DNA from: Caulobacteraceae bacterium
GTDB lineage: Bacteria; Pseudomonadota; Alphaproteobacteria; Caulobacterales; Caulobacteraceae
Assembly: GCA_025450315.1 (NCBI GenBank)
Contig: JANWHQ010000053.1
Location: forward strand, 1 to 35,823
DNA length: 35,823 bases
Direction of reading: 5' to 3'
The position numbers and the translations under genes are program-made. The notes below the pieces were generated by a model. The model saw only the letters and a program-made list of their open reading frames with translations, did no database searches and was not told where the DNA came from. Of the stretch, positions 15,247 through 26,026 are shown in pieces. Numbering within the stretch: the stretch's first letter is position 1; every line of letters begins with the position of its first letter.

Positions 15247-16275
15247 ATGACCGGAACGTTCAGACGCATCGCCACCGAGGAAGCCTGGTCGATCCCCGAG
15301 GTGGCTCAGGAGCTGCAGAAGATCTGCAGCCATCTGCCCGCCTACAGCGCCGACCTCAGCCTGATGGCCGGGGTCTACGACCGCCAGCCCGGCTATGGGG
15401 CGATGAATTTCCTCGACGGCCTGCTCGACGACGAGCGGCGCATCCGCGAGATGGACCAGCACGGGGTGGACGTGGCCGTCACCGCGCTCACCGCCCCCGG
15501 CGTGCAGATGTTCGACGCCGACACGGCCTGCGAGCTGGCGGCCCTGGCCAACGACCGCCTGGCCGAGCTGATCGCCAGGCATCCGGGCCGCTTCGTCGGC
15601 CTGGCCACCGCCGCGCCCCATGCGCCCAAGCGCGCCGCCAGGGAGATGGAGCGGGCGATCCAGAAGCTGAAGTTCAACGGCTTCATGATCAATTCGCACA
15701 CCAACAACGAATACCTCGACAGCCCCAAGTTCTGGCCGATCCTCGAGGCGGCGGAGGCGCTGGACTATCCGATCTACATCCACCCGCGGGCCGCCTCCGA
15801 CCTGATGAGCGGGCCGTTGCGCGACTACGGCATGGATGCCGCCATGTGGGGTTACGGCGTCGAGGTGGGCACCCATGCGGTGCGGATCATGGCGTCGGGC
15901 GTGCTCGACCGCTTCCCAAGGCTGAAGATCGTCATCGGCCACATGGGCGAGGCCGTGCACTTCTGGCTGTGGCGGATCACCTTCATGAACAGCCGCGCGC
16001 AGCGTATCGGCCGCGCGCCCAAGACCCAGCTGACCATGGACGAGTATTTCCGCCGGAACTTCGCCATCACCACCTCGGGCGTCGAGGATCCGCTGGCGCT
16101 CGACTACTCGATCCGCAAGATCGGCGTCGACAACGTCATGTGGGCGATCGACTACCCCTACCAGCCCACCGAGCCGGCCGTGCGCTTCATGGACGAGGCG
16201 CCCTTGTCGGACGCGGACAAGGCCAAGGTCTACGGCGGCAACGCCGAGCGGATCTTCAAGATCGCGGCGGCGTAG
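15247..16275 (+). CDS. Amidohydrolase-family decarboxylase, gamma-resorcylate/5-carboxyvanillate type
   Basis: This 342-residue cytoplasmic TIM-barrel protein belongs to amidohydrolase family 2 (ACMSD-like). Metal-site residues are visible: E11/E12 in IATEEAW, H179 in YIHPRAA, H232 in VIGHMGEA and D302 in WAIDYPY. Segments such as HAVRIMASGVLDRFPRLKI, the FHITTSG-like block FAITTSG and YGGNAERIFKI recall gamma-resorcylate decarboxylase and LigW. Those enzymes remove CO2 from hydroxylated benzoates without oxidation. The ATG at 15247 has AGGAGG nine bases upstream. It ends eight bases from the convergent Rieske gene. In lignin-derived biphenyl breakdown (the SYK-6 pathway) a Rieske O-demethylase and LigW act in one route, so the pairing is suggestive, but the exact acid decarboxylated is unknown. 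Confidence 0.85.
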   Translation: MTGTFRRIATEEAWSIPEVAQELQKICSHLPAYSADLSLMAGVYDRQPGYGAMNFLDGLLDDERRIREMDQHGVDVAVTALTAPGVQMFDADTACELAALANDRLAELIARHPGRFVGLATAAPHAPKRAAREMERAIQKLKFNGFMINSHTNNEYLDSPKFWPILEAAEALDYPIYIHPRAASDLMSGPLRDYGMDAAMWGYGVEVGTHAVRIMASGVLDRFPRLKIVIGHMGEAVHFWLWRITFMNSRAQRIGRAPKTQLTMDEYFRRNFAITTSGVEDPLALDYSIRKIGVDNVMWAIDYPYQPTEPAVRFMDEAPLSDADKAKVYGGNAERIFKIAAA

Positions 16276-16283
16276 GGCGGCGC

Positions 16284-17561
16284 CTATTCGGCCGCCTCGG
16301 CGGGGGCGCGGTCGAAGCCCATGGCGGCCTCGAAGGCCAGGCGCACCGCCTCGGGCTGGCCGGCCTGGAAGGGATAGCGGCGCAGCGGGCTGCCGACAGT
16401 GGGGTGGCGGGTCATCCGAGCCTGGGGCAGGCCGTTCAGGTAGAAGTCCTTGTTGGCGGCGGGCAGGGGCACGCGCACGTTCTGGGCCTCGTCGCGAATG
16501 GTCGCCGTGGGCTCGGCGCCCGAGCCCACGGCGTCGAGCTCGGCCAGGAAGCGCCGACGCATCATCGAGACGCCCTTGTCGCTGGCCGCCAGATGCTCCT
16601 GGGTCCGGTCGGCGATGGCGCCCTGGCCGACCCAGGCGACGAAATCCTGATTCATCACGTGGCTGGTGATCCAGCGGCCGTCGGGCTCGCGGAGCGGCCC
16701 GGTCCACGACGGGATCAGGCCCTGTTCGAAGGGCTCCATCTCTTGGGGCACGCGCGAGAAGGCCCAGGTGATCGACAGGATGGTCTCGTCGTCGATCGGC
16801 GTGCGCCACTCGAAGTGGTCGCCGAGATAGAAGCCGGTGGGCCAGAGCGCGACGCGGCCGACGGTCCAGAGGTCGCTGGCCTGGTCGGTGTCCTCGCGGA
16901 TGCGCTTGTAGATCAGGCCGTATTCGAACTCCTCGAAATCGACCTTCAGGTGCCGCGGCCCATAGGGACCGGTCTCGCCGCGCAGGCGGACGCTCCAGTT
17001 GGAATGCATCCACTCGAAGTGGACCGGGTCGATGGAGTTCTCCTGGGCCTGCAGCCAGTTGCAGGGGACCTCGGCGAAGACGATCTGGACGAAGCCGTTC
17101 TTCCAGCTGAACGGCTCCCAGTCGGGCAGGCAGGGGGCCGGATCCGGCCCCATGTAGGTCCACAACAGCCCGCCCAGCGCGCGCACCGGGTAGGCCTTCA
17201 CGGTCACCTTGTCCTTGAAGCGGGCCTGGGGGTTGGCGACGTCGTCATAGGGCTGCTCCAGGCACCGGCCGTCGGGCCCGAACAGCCAGCCGTGGTAGTT
17301 GCAGCGCAGGCCACAGGCCTCGACATAGCCGTAGGACAGGTCCGCGCGGCGGTGCGGGCAGTGCCGGTCGACCAGGCCGAAGGCGCCCGACAGGTCCTGG
17401 TAGAGGGTCAGGTCCTCGCCGAGGATCCGGATGGGCCGCGCCCCCGGCGCCTCGAACTGGCTGACCGCGCCGATCGGGTGCCAGTAGCGCCGCAGGTACG
17501 CGCCCATGGGCGTTGCGGGCCCGACCCGGGTCAGTCGCTGATTGACAGCCTCACTGATCAT
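16284..17561 (-). CDS. Rieske non-heme iron oxygenase, LigX/phthalate-dioxygenase-like
   Basis: This 425-residue cytoplasmic oxygenase opens with a characteristic RVGPATPMGAYLRRYWHPI block. The Rieske cluster is bound by C68-x-H70 (CPHRRADL) and C87-x2-H90 (CNYHGW). The mononuclear iron site is in ENSIDPVHFEWMH, with D178, H181 and H186. The overall form matches the phthalate 4,5-dioxygenase/LigX O-demethylase branch, which oxidises aromatic acids or removes methyl ethers. Electrons must come from a ferredoxin and reductase encoded elsewhere. The ATG at 17561 has only a weak binding site (GCCGGCG upstream), but the N-terminal block right behind it fits the family start. It converges with the decarboxylase gene; both may serve one route. 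Substrate unknown. Confidence 0.9.
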   Translation of the reverse strand: MISEAVNQRLTRVGPATPMGAYLRRYWHPIGAVSQFEAPGARPIRILGEDLTLYQDLSGAFGLVDRHCPHRRADLSYGYVEACGLRCNYHGWLFGPDGRCLEQPYDDVANPQARFKDKVTVKAYPVRALGGLLWTYMGPDPAPCLPDWEPFSWKNGFVQIVFAEVPCNWLQAQENSIDPVHFEWMHSNWSVRLRGETGPYGPRHLKVDFEEFEYGLIYKRIREDTDQASDLWTVGRVALWPTGFYLGDHFEWRTPIDDETILSITWAFSRVPQEMEPFEQGLIPSWTGPLREPDGRWITSHVMNQDFVAWVGQGAIADRTQEHLAASDKGVSMMRRRFLAELDAVGSGAEPTATIRDEAQNVRVPLPAANKDFYLNGLPQARMTRHPTVGSPLRRYPFQAGQPEAVRLAFEAAMGFDRAPAEAAE

Positions 17562-17696
17562 CGCCGGCGCAAATTGGACCCTGGCCGGCGCCTGTCAAGG
17601 CTGGCTTGTCCACAGGCGGCCGCAGCCCGGCTCATTCAATCTTTACCTCGTCCTGCGACAACTCGTCTTCCTTTGGCGGGGGCCTCGGGGGGCACG

Positions 17697-20510
<2,814 letters not shown>

Positions 20511-20522
20511 CCCGCCGCAGGT

Positions 20523-20978
20523 CTAACGCCGCATGTGTTTCCGTTGGGCGGCGGAGATGTCGTAGCAGGCGCTGCGCATGAAGTTGAAATAGGAGTCCGG
20601 TCCCGCGCCCTGGCGTTCGAGCCCGGTCTTGGCGGCCCCCCGGCCGGTCTCGACTTCCACCGCCGCCAGGTTCAGCGCCGCGGGCTGGTCGATGCCGCGA
20701 TCCTCCTGCAGGCGGGCGATGGCCTCGTTCAGCATGGCGATGCCGTCATCCTTGGCGCGATCGGCCTCGGCCGGCTGCTTGTGATCCGTCAGATAGGCGT
20801 AGGCCGCGCCGAACATGCCGGCGCATTGGGCCTCCATCTGCCAGTACGGCTTGCCGATATTGCTTTCGATCAGATCGGTGGCGTCGCCTTTCGACAACGT
20901 CAGGTCGTCAGCGAACGCCTGCCCCCCGATCATCAATACTCCAGCCGCGAACATGGCGGCGAATTTGCGGATTCTCAT
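20523..20978 (-). CDS. Small secreted protein of unknown function
   Basis: I do not recognise the family. The product has 151 residues, with a Sec signal peptide of about 24 residues (MRIRKFAAMFAAGVLMIGGQ, cleavage probably after AFA). The mature part is mostly helical by composition, rich in alanine, glutamate and glutamine. Two cysteines, in MEAQCAGMFG and RSACYDISA, could form a disulfide. The ATG at 20978 has GGGAGGAAA at good distance; an upstream extension of the frame lacks these features. It lies 71 bases after the HlyD-type adaptor gene on the same strand and may be the last gene of that transport unit. It converges with the hybrid kinase, leaving 12 bases between the stops. Confidence 0.72.
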   Translation of the reverse strand: MRIRKFAAMFAAGVLMIGGQAFADDLTLSKGDATDLIESNIGKPYWQMEAQCAGMFGAAYAYLTDHKQPAEADRAKDDGIAMLNEAIARLQEDRGIDQPAALNLAAVEVETGRGAAKTGLERQGAGPDSYFNFMRSACYDISAAQRKHMRR

Positions 20979-21049
20979 GTCCGTTTCCTCCCCGACGCGA
21001 AGTCTGCGACGGGGAGCGGCGGGATGCAACTCACGGACGGTTATAAGAT

Positions 21050-22027
21050 TCAACCGATGTGGCGGATCGGCTCGCGCGAACCGGTGGCGATCTTGCCCGG
21101 CTTCATGAACTTCACCAGCACCCGCTGGCCGATCAGGAAGGGCGCGGTGTCGGCCGAAACCACCACCTCGACCACCCGTTCGTCGGTCTTCTCCGAGGGG
21201 TCGTCGGACTGCAGCTTGCGCGCGCCGAACATCTCCGAGCGCCGCAGCACCTTGCCGACGAAGACCTTGCTCTGGTCCGCCTCCGGAGTCAGCTCGGCTT
21301 CCTGGCCGACGTTCACCGAGGGCAGGGCGGCCTCGGCGATCTCGGCGCGGACGATGCGGGCCGTGTCCGGCTCCAGGTCGAACATGTCCGACACGTTCAG
21401 GGTCGAGGCGCCCGCGCCGGGATTGGCGTAGCGGCGCACGATCTTCCCGTTCGCCGGGGCGCGGATGTAGGTCAGTTCGAGATTGTAGTTCGCCTGGGCG
21501 AGCTGGGCGCCGGTGGTGGCGATCACCGCCCTCTGGGTCTCCAGGCCCGCTTCGCCGCTGGCCACGGCGTCCTTGGCCTTGTCGAGGTCCTGGACGGCGA
21601 CGAAGTTCGAAGGCGCCAGCCGCTCCAGGCGGGCATATTCGCGCTGGGCGGCGTGAAGCTGGACGTTCAGGGCGTCGATCTGGGCCTTGGCCTGGGCCAG
21701 GTTGGCGGCGGCGGTCTGGGCCGCCAGGCGCGGCTGTTCGTCCTCGAGCCGGGCCAGGACCTGACCCTTGCGCACGGTGTCGCCCTCCTGGACGAAAACC
21801 TGCCGGATGATGCCGGCGGTGCGGGCGGCGACCTGGATCACGCCGCCTTCGACATCGGCCTTGCCGCTGGCGATGGCCGCATAGGGGGTGTCCAGCGGAC
21901 GCGCCTTGGCCGCCGCCTCGGCATGGGCCTTCTGGGCCTGCATGCGGGCGACCGCCAGGCCCCCCACCCCCACCACGATGACGGCCAGCAGGCCCAGCCA
22001 GAATCCAACCTTGCGAAACATGCTCAT
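21050..22027 (-). CDS. HlyD-family periplasmic adaptor (membrane fusion protein)
   Basis: This 325-residue protein has an N-terminal membrane anchor (GFWLGLLAVIVVGVGGLAVA). A lipoyl half-motif follows (VAARTAGIIRQVFVQEGDTVRKGQVLARL), then a long alpha-hairpin/coiled coil (about 95-175, alanine- and glutamine-rich with LAQAKAQIDALN), the second lipoyl half (LTYIRAPANGKIVRRYANPGA) and a beta-barrel. In ABC exporters such adaptors of the DevB/HlyD kind bridge the inner-membrane permease and an outer-membrane TolC-type channel; no channel is encoded here. The ATG at 22027 overlaps the stop of the ATPase gene in ATGA, so translation is coupled. The cargo is unknown; DevBCA-like systems move glycolipids or peptides. 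Confidence 0.88.
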   Translation of the reverse strand: MSMFRKVGFWLGLLAVIVVGVGGLAVARMQAQKAHAEAAAKARPLDTPYAAIASGKADVEGGVIQVAARTAGIIRQVFVQEGDTVRKGQVLARLEDEQPRLAAQTAAANLAQAKAQIDALNVQLHAAQREYARLERLAPSNFVAVQDLDKAKDAVASGEAGLETQRAVIATTGAQLAQANYNLELTYIRAPANGKIVRRYANPGAGASTLNVSDMFDLEPDTARIVRAEIAEAALPSVNVGQEAELTPEADQSKVFVGKVLRRSEMFGARKLQSDDPSEKTDERVVEVVVSADTAPFLIGQRVLVKFMKPGKIATGSREPIRHIG

Positions 22028-22752
22028 GTAGCCTCTGTCAGGGCCGGCGCGCCGCCAGAGGGTCCCGCATGCGCGGATTCCAGGATCTGGCCGTCCTCGA
22101 GATGGATGACGCGGTCGGCGTAGACCTCGAGCCGCACGTCATGGGTCACGCAGATCACCGCCGCTCCGTGCTCCTTGGCCGCGCGATGCAGCAGCTTCAT
22201 CACGATCTGGCCGTTCTCGCCGTCCAGCGCCGAGGTGGGTTCGTCGGCGAAGATCAGCTGGGGCGACTTGGCGAGGCACCGGGCGATGGCCACCCGCTGC
22301 TTCTCGCCGCCGGAGAGCTCGGATGGCCGCTGCCGGATCCGCGGCTTCAGGCCCACCTCGGCCAGCGCCCGCGACGCACGCTCGCGGGTCTGGCTGCGCG
22401 ACACGCCCTGATACTTCAGCACCACCTCGACCTGCTGCTGGGCGGTGAGGGCGGGGAACAGGTTGAAGCCCTGGAACACGAAGCCGCAGTGATCCAGGCG
22501 GAAGCGGTCGATCCTGCTCTCGCTCAGCTTCCAGAGGTCCTGGCCGAGCGCGGAAACCTGACCGGCGTCGGGACGCAGCAGGCCCGACATGCAAGCCATC
22601 AGGGTCGACTTGCCTGAGCCGGAGGGGCCCATCACCAGCGACAGCTCGCCATGGTTGGCCTGGAAATCGACCTGCTTCAGCACCTCGATCTTCGAGCGGC
22701 CGCTCTTGAAGGCCTTGACCAGGCCGCGGGCATCGAGGGCGACACGGCTCAT
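22024..22752 (-). CDS. ABC transporter ATP-binding protein (MacB/LolD/DevA type)
   Basis: This 242-residue nucleotide-binding subunit powers the exporter formed with the adjacent permease and adaptor. Visible motifs in order are Walker A GPSGSGKST, the Q-loop in VFQGFNLFPALT, the signature LSGGEKQRVAIARCLA, Walker B LIFADEPTSALD and the switch histidine in VICVTHDVR. The AxLDxxN region and the short length match the lipoprotein/macrolide-export subfamily rather than importers. It starts with ATG at 22752 inside the permease stop (ATGA) and ends in an ATGA overlap with the adaptor gene, so the three genes form one tightly coupled unit. Confidence 0.92.
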   Translation of the reverse strand: MSRVALDARGLVKAFKSGRSKIEVLKQVDFQANHGELSLVMGPSGSGKSTLMACMSGLLRPDAGQVSALGQDLWKLSESRIDRFRLDHCGFVFQGFNLFPALTAQQQVEVVLKYQGVSRSQTRERASRALAEVGLKPRIRQRPSELSGGEKQRVAIARCLAKSPQLIFADEPTSALDGENGQIVMKLLHRAAKEHGAAVICVTHDVRLEVYADRVIHLEDGQILESAHAGPSGGAPALTEAT

Positions 22753-23888
22753 CTGAGCAGGTCCGCGGGCTGGCTCTTCTTCAGGATGCCCAGCGAGAGC
22801 AGGCCCGAGCCGACGGCGATGATCATCAGGAGCGCCACCGCCATGGCGATGTACTCGGGCGGGAAGGCCATGGGCACGCCGCCCGCCTCGCCCAGCTTGG
22901 CCACCAGCCAGACGAAGCCGCCGGTGGCCATCAGACCGACGACCCCGACCCAGAAGGCCAGCTCCAGCACCACGCGCCTCAACGCGCCCACCGAGACGCC
23001 CAGCGCCCGCAGCGAGGCGAACTCCTTGATGTTGGCCAGGATGGCGCCGCGCAGGGTCTGCCAGGTAATGCCGACGCCGATGCAGAAGCCGAGGATGATG
23101 GTGAAGTTCATCATCAGGCCGATGATCTGCTCCTTCATCAGGGCCTTGTCGTTGGCGTCGGCCAGCTCCTTCTTGGTCCAGGCGCGGAATTGCCCCTTGC
23201 CCATGGCGTTCAGCTGGTCGCGGACCTCGACGGCCTGCTTGGGATCGCGGATGCGCACCAGCAGGGGGCCGGAGCGGTCGGGGTCGGGCTGCTGGCCGAT
23301 CAGGCTGAGGCTGTCGCGCGACAGGGTCAGCATCGGCCGGTTGACGTTGGCGTAGTTGTGCAGGATCGCGCGGACGTGGACGATGTGACCGTTCAGGATC
23401 GCCCGGTCGCCGTACTTGACCCCGAGCTGCTTGAGCGCCGTCTCGTCGATGGCCACCGAGAAGGGCTCGGACAGGGCCTGGCGCAGGTCGGGCCCGTAGT
23501 CGGTGGGCCAGGTCACGGCCCCCGGTTGCAGGTCCACGGCCATGAGCTGGACGTACTCCTGCTTCACCTTGTCGCCCGCCTTGGGGAAATTGCGGAACAT
23601 GGCGCCCGAGCCGGCCAGGTCGGCGACTTGGACCACGTCCGGGTCGAGGTAGATCAAGGGCATGATGCGCCGGGGCAGGCTGGCGTTGTCGTTCATCAGG
23701 CTCTCGGCCTTGGGCGCGATGACGAAGATGTCGGCCGGCGAGCGGTCGATGGTGGCCGTGAACGACTTGCCGATGCCGACGAACATGCCGACCTCGGCCA
23801 GGATCAGGAGGCCGGAGAACGCCAGGGCGATGACGGCCGCCAGGTAGCGGCGCCATTCGTAGATCAGGGTCGAGAGCGCCAGCGACAC
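22749..23888 (-). CDS. ABC transporter permease, FtsX/MacB/DevC-like
   Basis: This 379-residue inner-membrane protein has the four-helix MacB/DevC topology. One N-terminal helix (LAAVIALAFSGLLILAEVGMF) is followed by a large periplasmic domain (about 45-260) and three C-terminal helices, starting near IGLMMNFTIILGFCIGVGITW, LELAFWVGVVGLMATGGFVW and YIAMAVALLMIIAVGSGLLS. The cytoplasmic loop IKEFASLRALGVS is the FtsX-family coupling region. The start is GTG at 23888 with GGGGAG eight bases upstream. It begins 69 bases after the end of the upstream sensor kinase gene on the same strand, so it could be read together with the regulators or from its own promoter in that gap. Confidence 0.88.
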   Translation of the reverse strand: MSLALSTLIYEWRRYLAAVIALAFSGLLILAEVGMFVGIGKSFTATIDRSPADIFVIAPKAESLMNDNASLPRRIMPLIYLDPDVVQVADLAGSGAMFRNFPKAGDKVKQEYVQLMAVDLQPGAVTWPTDYGPDLRQALSEPFSVAIDETALKQLGVKYGDRAILNGHIVHVRAILHNYANVNRPMLTLSRDSLSLIGQQPDPDRSGPLLVRIRDPKQAVEVRDQLNAMGKGQFRAWTKKELADANDKALMKEQIIGLMMNFTIILGFCIGVGITWQTLRGAILANIKEFASLRALGVSVGALRRVVLELAFWVGVVGLMATGGFVWLVAKLGEAGGVPMAFPPEYIAMAVALLMIIAVGSGLLSLGILKKSQPADLLR

Positions 23889-23957
23889 TTGAGTCTCCCC
23901 GCCTGTTCGGGGTTGTCGCGCCGCATCACGGCCGGGCCTAGTTAAATCGAGGTAAGC

Positions 23958-25319
23958 TCAGCCTGGGAGCGTGACAGTGGCCCGAAGACCCCCCAGAGGG
24001 CTCTGCGCCAGGATTACGTCGCCGCCGTGGCCGCGGGCGACGTCGCGGGCGATCGCCAGCCCCAGCCCCACGCCCTTGGCGTTCTGGTTGCGGGCCTCGT
24101 CCAGCCGCTGGAACGGCCGGAAGGCGTCCTCGTAGCGCTCGGGCGGAATGCCGGGACCGTCGTCGTCAACGGTGATCTCCACCCGGCCGCCTGCGATCGC
24201 GGCGGCCCGCACCTTCAGGCGCCCGCCATGGGCGGCGGCGTTCATCACCAGATTGGCCATGGCCCGCTTGACGGCGTTGGGCCGCACCACCGCCGTCAGC
24301 GCCGGATCGGCATCCAGCTCCACCTCGGCCCCGGCCCGGCGCGCGCCGTCGCAGATCTCGACCAGCAGCGGGCGCAGCGCCGCCGCCTCGGCGTTCTCGC
24401 CGGCCTCGCCGCGGGCGAAGGCCAGATACTCGTCGATCATGTGCTCCATCTCGGCCACGTCGCGCCCCATGGCGCGGATGCGGTCCGAGGGCCTGGCCAG
24501 GGCCAGCTCCAGCTTCAGGCGGGTGAGGGGGGTGCGCAGGTCGTGGCTGACCGAGGCCAGAAGCGCGGTGCGCTGGTCGATGTAGCGCTGGATGCGGCTC
24601 TTCATGGCGATGAAGGCGCTGGCGGCCTGGCGCACCTCGGTGGCCCCGTGCGGGCGGAAGTTCGGTACGTCCACGCCCCGGCCGAAGGCCTCGGCCGCCG
24701 CCGCCAGCCGCTCGATGGCCCGCACCTGGTTGCGGATGAACAGCACCGCCACCGCCGACAGCAGGAGGGTGGCCCCCGCCAGCCACATGACGAAGGCGCC
24801 GGCCTGGGCCGCCACGGCCCGGTCGCGCGGCGCCAGCACCCTCAGGACGCCGTCCGGCAGCTGCACGCGGATGTCGACGTAGGCGGGATAGCGGGTGGTG
24901 TCGAACCAGAACGGACGCTCCAGCCGCTCGGCCAGGGCGCGGCGCAACGGGCGGTCCACCTGGGCGGCGAAGAAGGCGCGGCGGCGTTCGGTGGGCAGGG
25001 CCTTGCCGGGCTGCAGCGCCAGGGACAGGTCCATGTAACGCTCGGCCTGCTGCTGCAGGCGCACGAAATGGGCGGCCCCGGGATCGGTCATATAGCTCTG
25101 GGTCAGGTCGGCGACGTCGCCGGCGAGGCTGTCGGCCAGCCGATCGGTCACCGTCTCCCAGTGGGCGTCGAAGAAGGCCCAGGTCACCGCCGCCTGCATC
25201 AGGGCGATGGGCAGCACGATGATCAACAGCGAGCGCCCGAACAGCGAGCGGGGCAGCCAGCGCTTGAGCTGCCGCGGCCAGAGCATCCGGCCGATGCGTC
25301 GGAGCCGGACCTGGGCCAT
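23958..25319 (-). CDS. Sensor histidine kinase, EnvZ-like
   Basis: This 453-residue membrane kinase has a first membrane helix near residues 25-50 (LLIIVLPIALMQAAVTWAFF) and a periplasmic sensor of about 100 residues with PTERRRAFFAAQVDRP. A second helix spans about 165-190 (FVMWLAGATLLLSAVAVLFI). HAMP, the dimerisation domain with SVSHDLRTPLTRLK (phospho-H259) and the ATPase domain (VMNAAAHGG, DDDGPGIP, GVGLGLAIARD) follow. The ATG at 25319 overlaps the response-regulator stop in TGATG, so the two are coupled and surely partners. An open frame extends upstream but is a shadow of the regulator genes. In layout it matches EnvZ-type kinases next to PetR-like regulators in alphaproteobacteria. 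The stimulus is unknown. Confidence 0.9.
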   Translation of the reverse strand: MAQVRLRRIGRMLWPRQLKRWLPRSLFGRSLLIIVLPIALMQAAVTWAFFDAHWETVTDRLADSLAGDVADLTQSYMTDPGAAHFVRLQQQAERYMDLSLALQPGKALPTERRRAFFAAQVDRPLRRALAERLERPFWFDTTRYPAYVDIRVQLPDGVLRVLAPRDRAVAAQAGAFVMWLAGATLLLSAVAVLFIRNQVRAIERLAAAAEAFGRGVDVPNFRPHGATEVRQAASAFIAMKSRIQRYIDQRTALLASVSHDLRTPLTRLKLELALARPSDRIRAMGRDVAEMEHMIDEYLAFARGEAGENAEAAALRPLLVEICDGARRAGAEVELDADPALTAVVRPNAVKRAMANLVMNAAAHGGRLKVRAAAIAGGRVEITVDDDGPGIPPERYEDAFRPFQRLDEARNQNAKGVGLGLAIARDVARGHGGDVILAQSPLGGLRATVTLPG

Positions 25320-26023
25320 CAGTCCGGCGCCAGCATGTAGCCGACGCCCCGCACGGTCTGCAGATAGCGGGGGTTCTTGGGATCGGATTCGATCTTGCGT
25401 CGCAGCCGCGTGACCTGGATGTCCACCGCCCGGCCGCCCGCCTCGCCGCCATCCGAACCCAGCAGATGGCGTTCGACCGGCGCATGGGGCGCGCGCGCCA
25501 GGCGCTTCAGCAGCTGGGCCTCCGCTTCGGTCAGCCGGACCAGGGCCTCCCCCCGGAACAGCTCGCCGCGCTCGGCGTCGAACAGGCACTCGCCCAAGGA
25601 CAGCCGCTTGGGCGCCGCCGAGCGCCCGCCCGTCCGCCTCAGGATCGCGCCGATGCGCAGCACCAGCTCCTGGGGCTCGAACGGCTTGGCCAGATAGTCG
25701 TCCGCGCCCAGGCTCAGGCCTTCGATGCGGTCGGTGGGCTGGTCGCGGGCGGTCAGGATCAGCACCGGGATGCGCCCCTTGGCGCCGGGCTGGCCGCGCA
25801 GCCAGTGGGTCAGCTCGAATCCGCTCTCGCCCGGCATCATCACGTCCAGCACCAGCAGGTCGACGTCGAACAGCTCCAGCATCCGGCGCGCCGCCACGGC
25901 GTGGGCGGCGGTGGTGATGCGGAAGCCCTCGCGCGCCAGGTAGCGCTTGATCAGCTCGCGGATGCGGTCGTCGTCGTCGACGATCAGGAGGTGCGGCGCC
26001 TCGGCCGGGTCGATGCGCGTCAT
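25319..26023 (-). CDS. OmpR-family response regulator, PetR-like
   Basis: This 234-residue regulator has a receiver domain with the acidic pocket DDDD near residue 17, phospho-D60 in LLVLDVMMPG, T/S in LILTARD and K in YLAKPF. A C-terminal winged helix ends RRKIESDPKNPRYLQTVRGVGYML. The receiver, especially HLLIVDDDDRIRELIKRYL and MMPGESGFELT, resembles PetR of Rhodobacter, which together with PetP is needed for normal expression of the cytochrome bc1 genes there. The gene lies three bases after the MarR-type gene, just as petP precedes petR. The name is by analogy only, and no bc1 genes are in the window. ATG at 26023. Confidence 0.9.
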   Translation of the reverse strand: MTRIDPAEAPHLLIVDDDDRIRELIKRYLAREGFRITTAAHAVAARRMLELFDVDLLVLDVMMPGESGFELTHWLRGQPGAKGRIPVLILTARDQPTDRIEGLSLGADDYLAKPFEPQELVLRIGAILRRTGGRSAAPKRLSLGECLFDAERGELFRGEALVRLTEAEAQLLKRLARAPHAPVERHLLGSDGGEAGGRAVDIQVTRLRRKIESDPKNPRYLQTVRGVGYMLAPD

Positions 26024-26026
26024 GCC

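Noticed and set aside
15846-17696. Upstream extension of the hybrid kinase frame
   Set aside because: It overlaps the decarboxylase and Rieske genes in wrong frames; kinase-like sequence begins only near the GTG at 17697.
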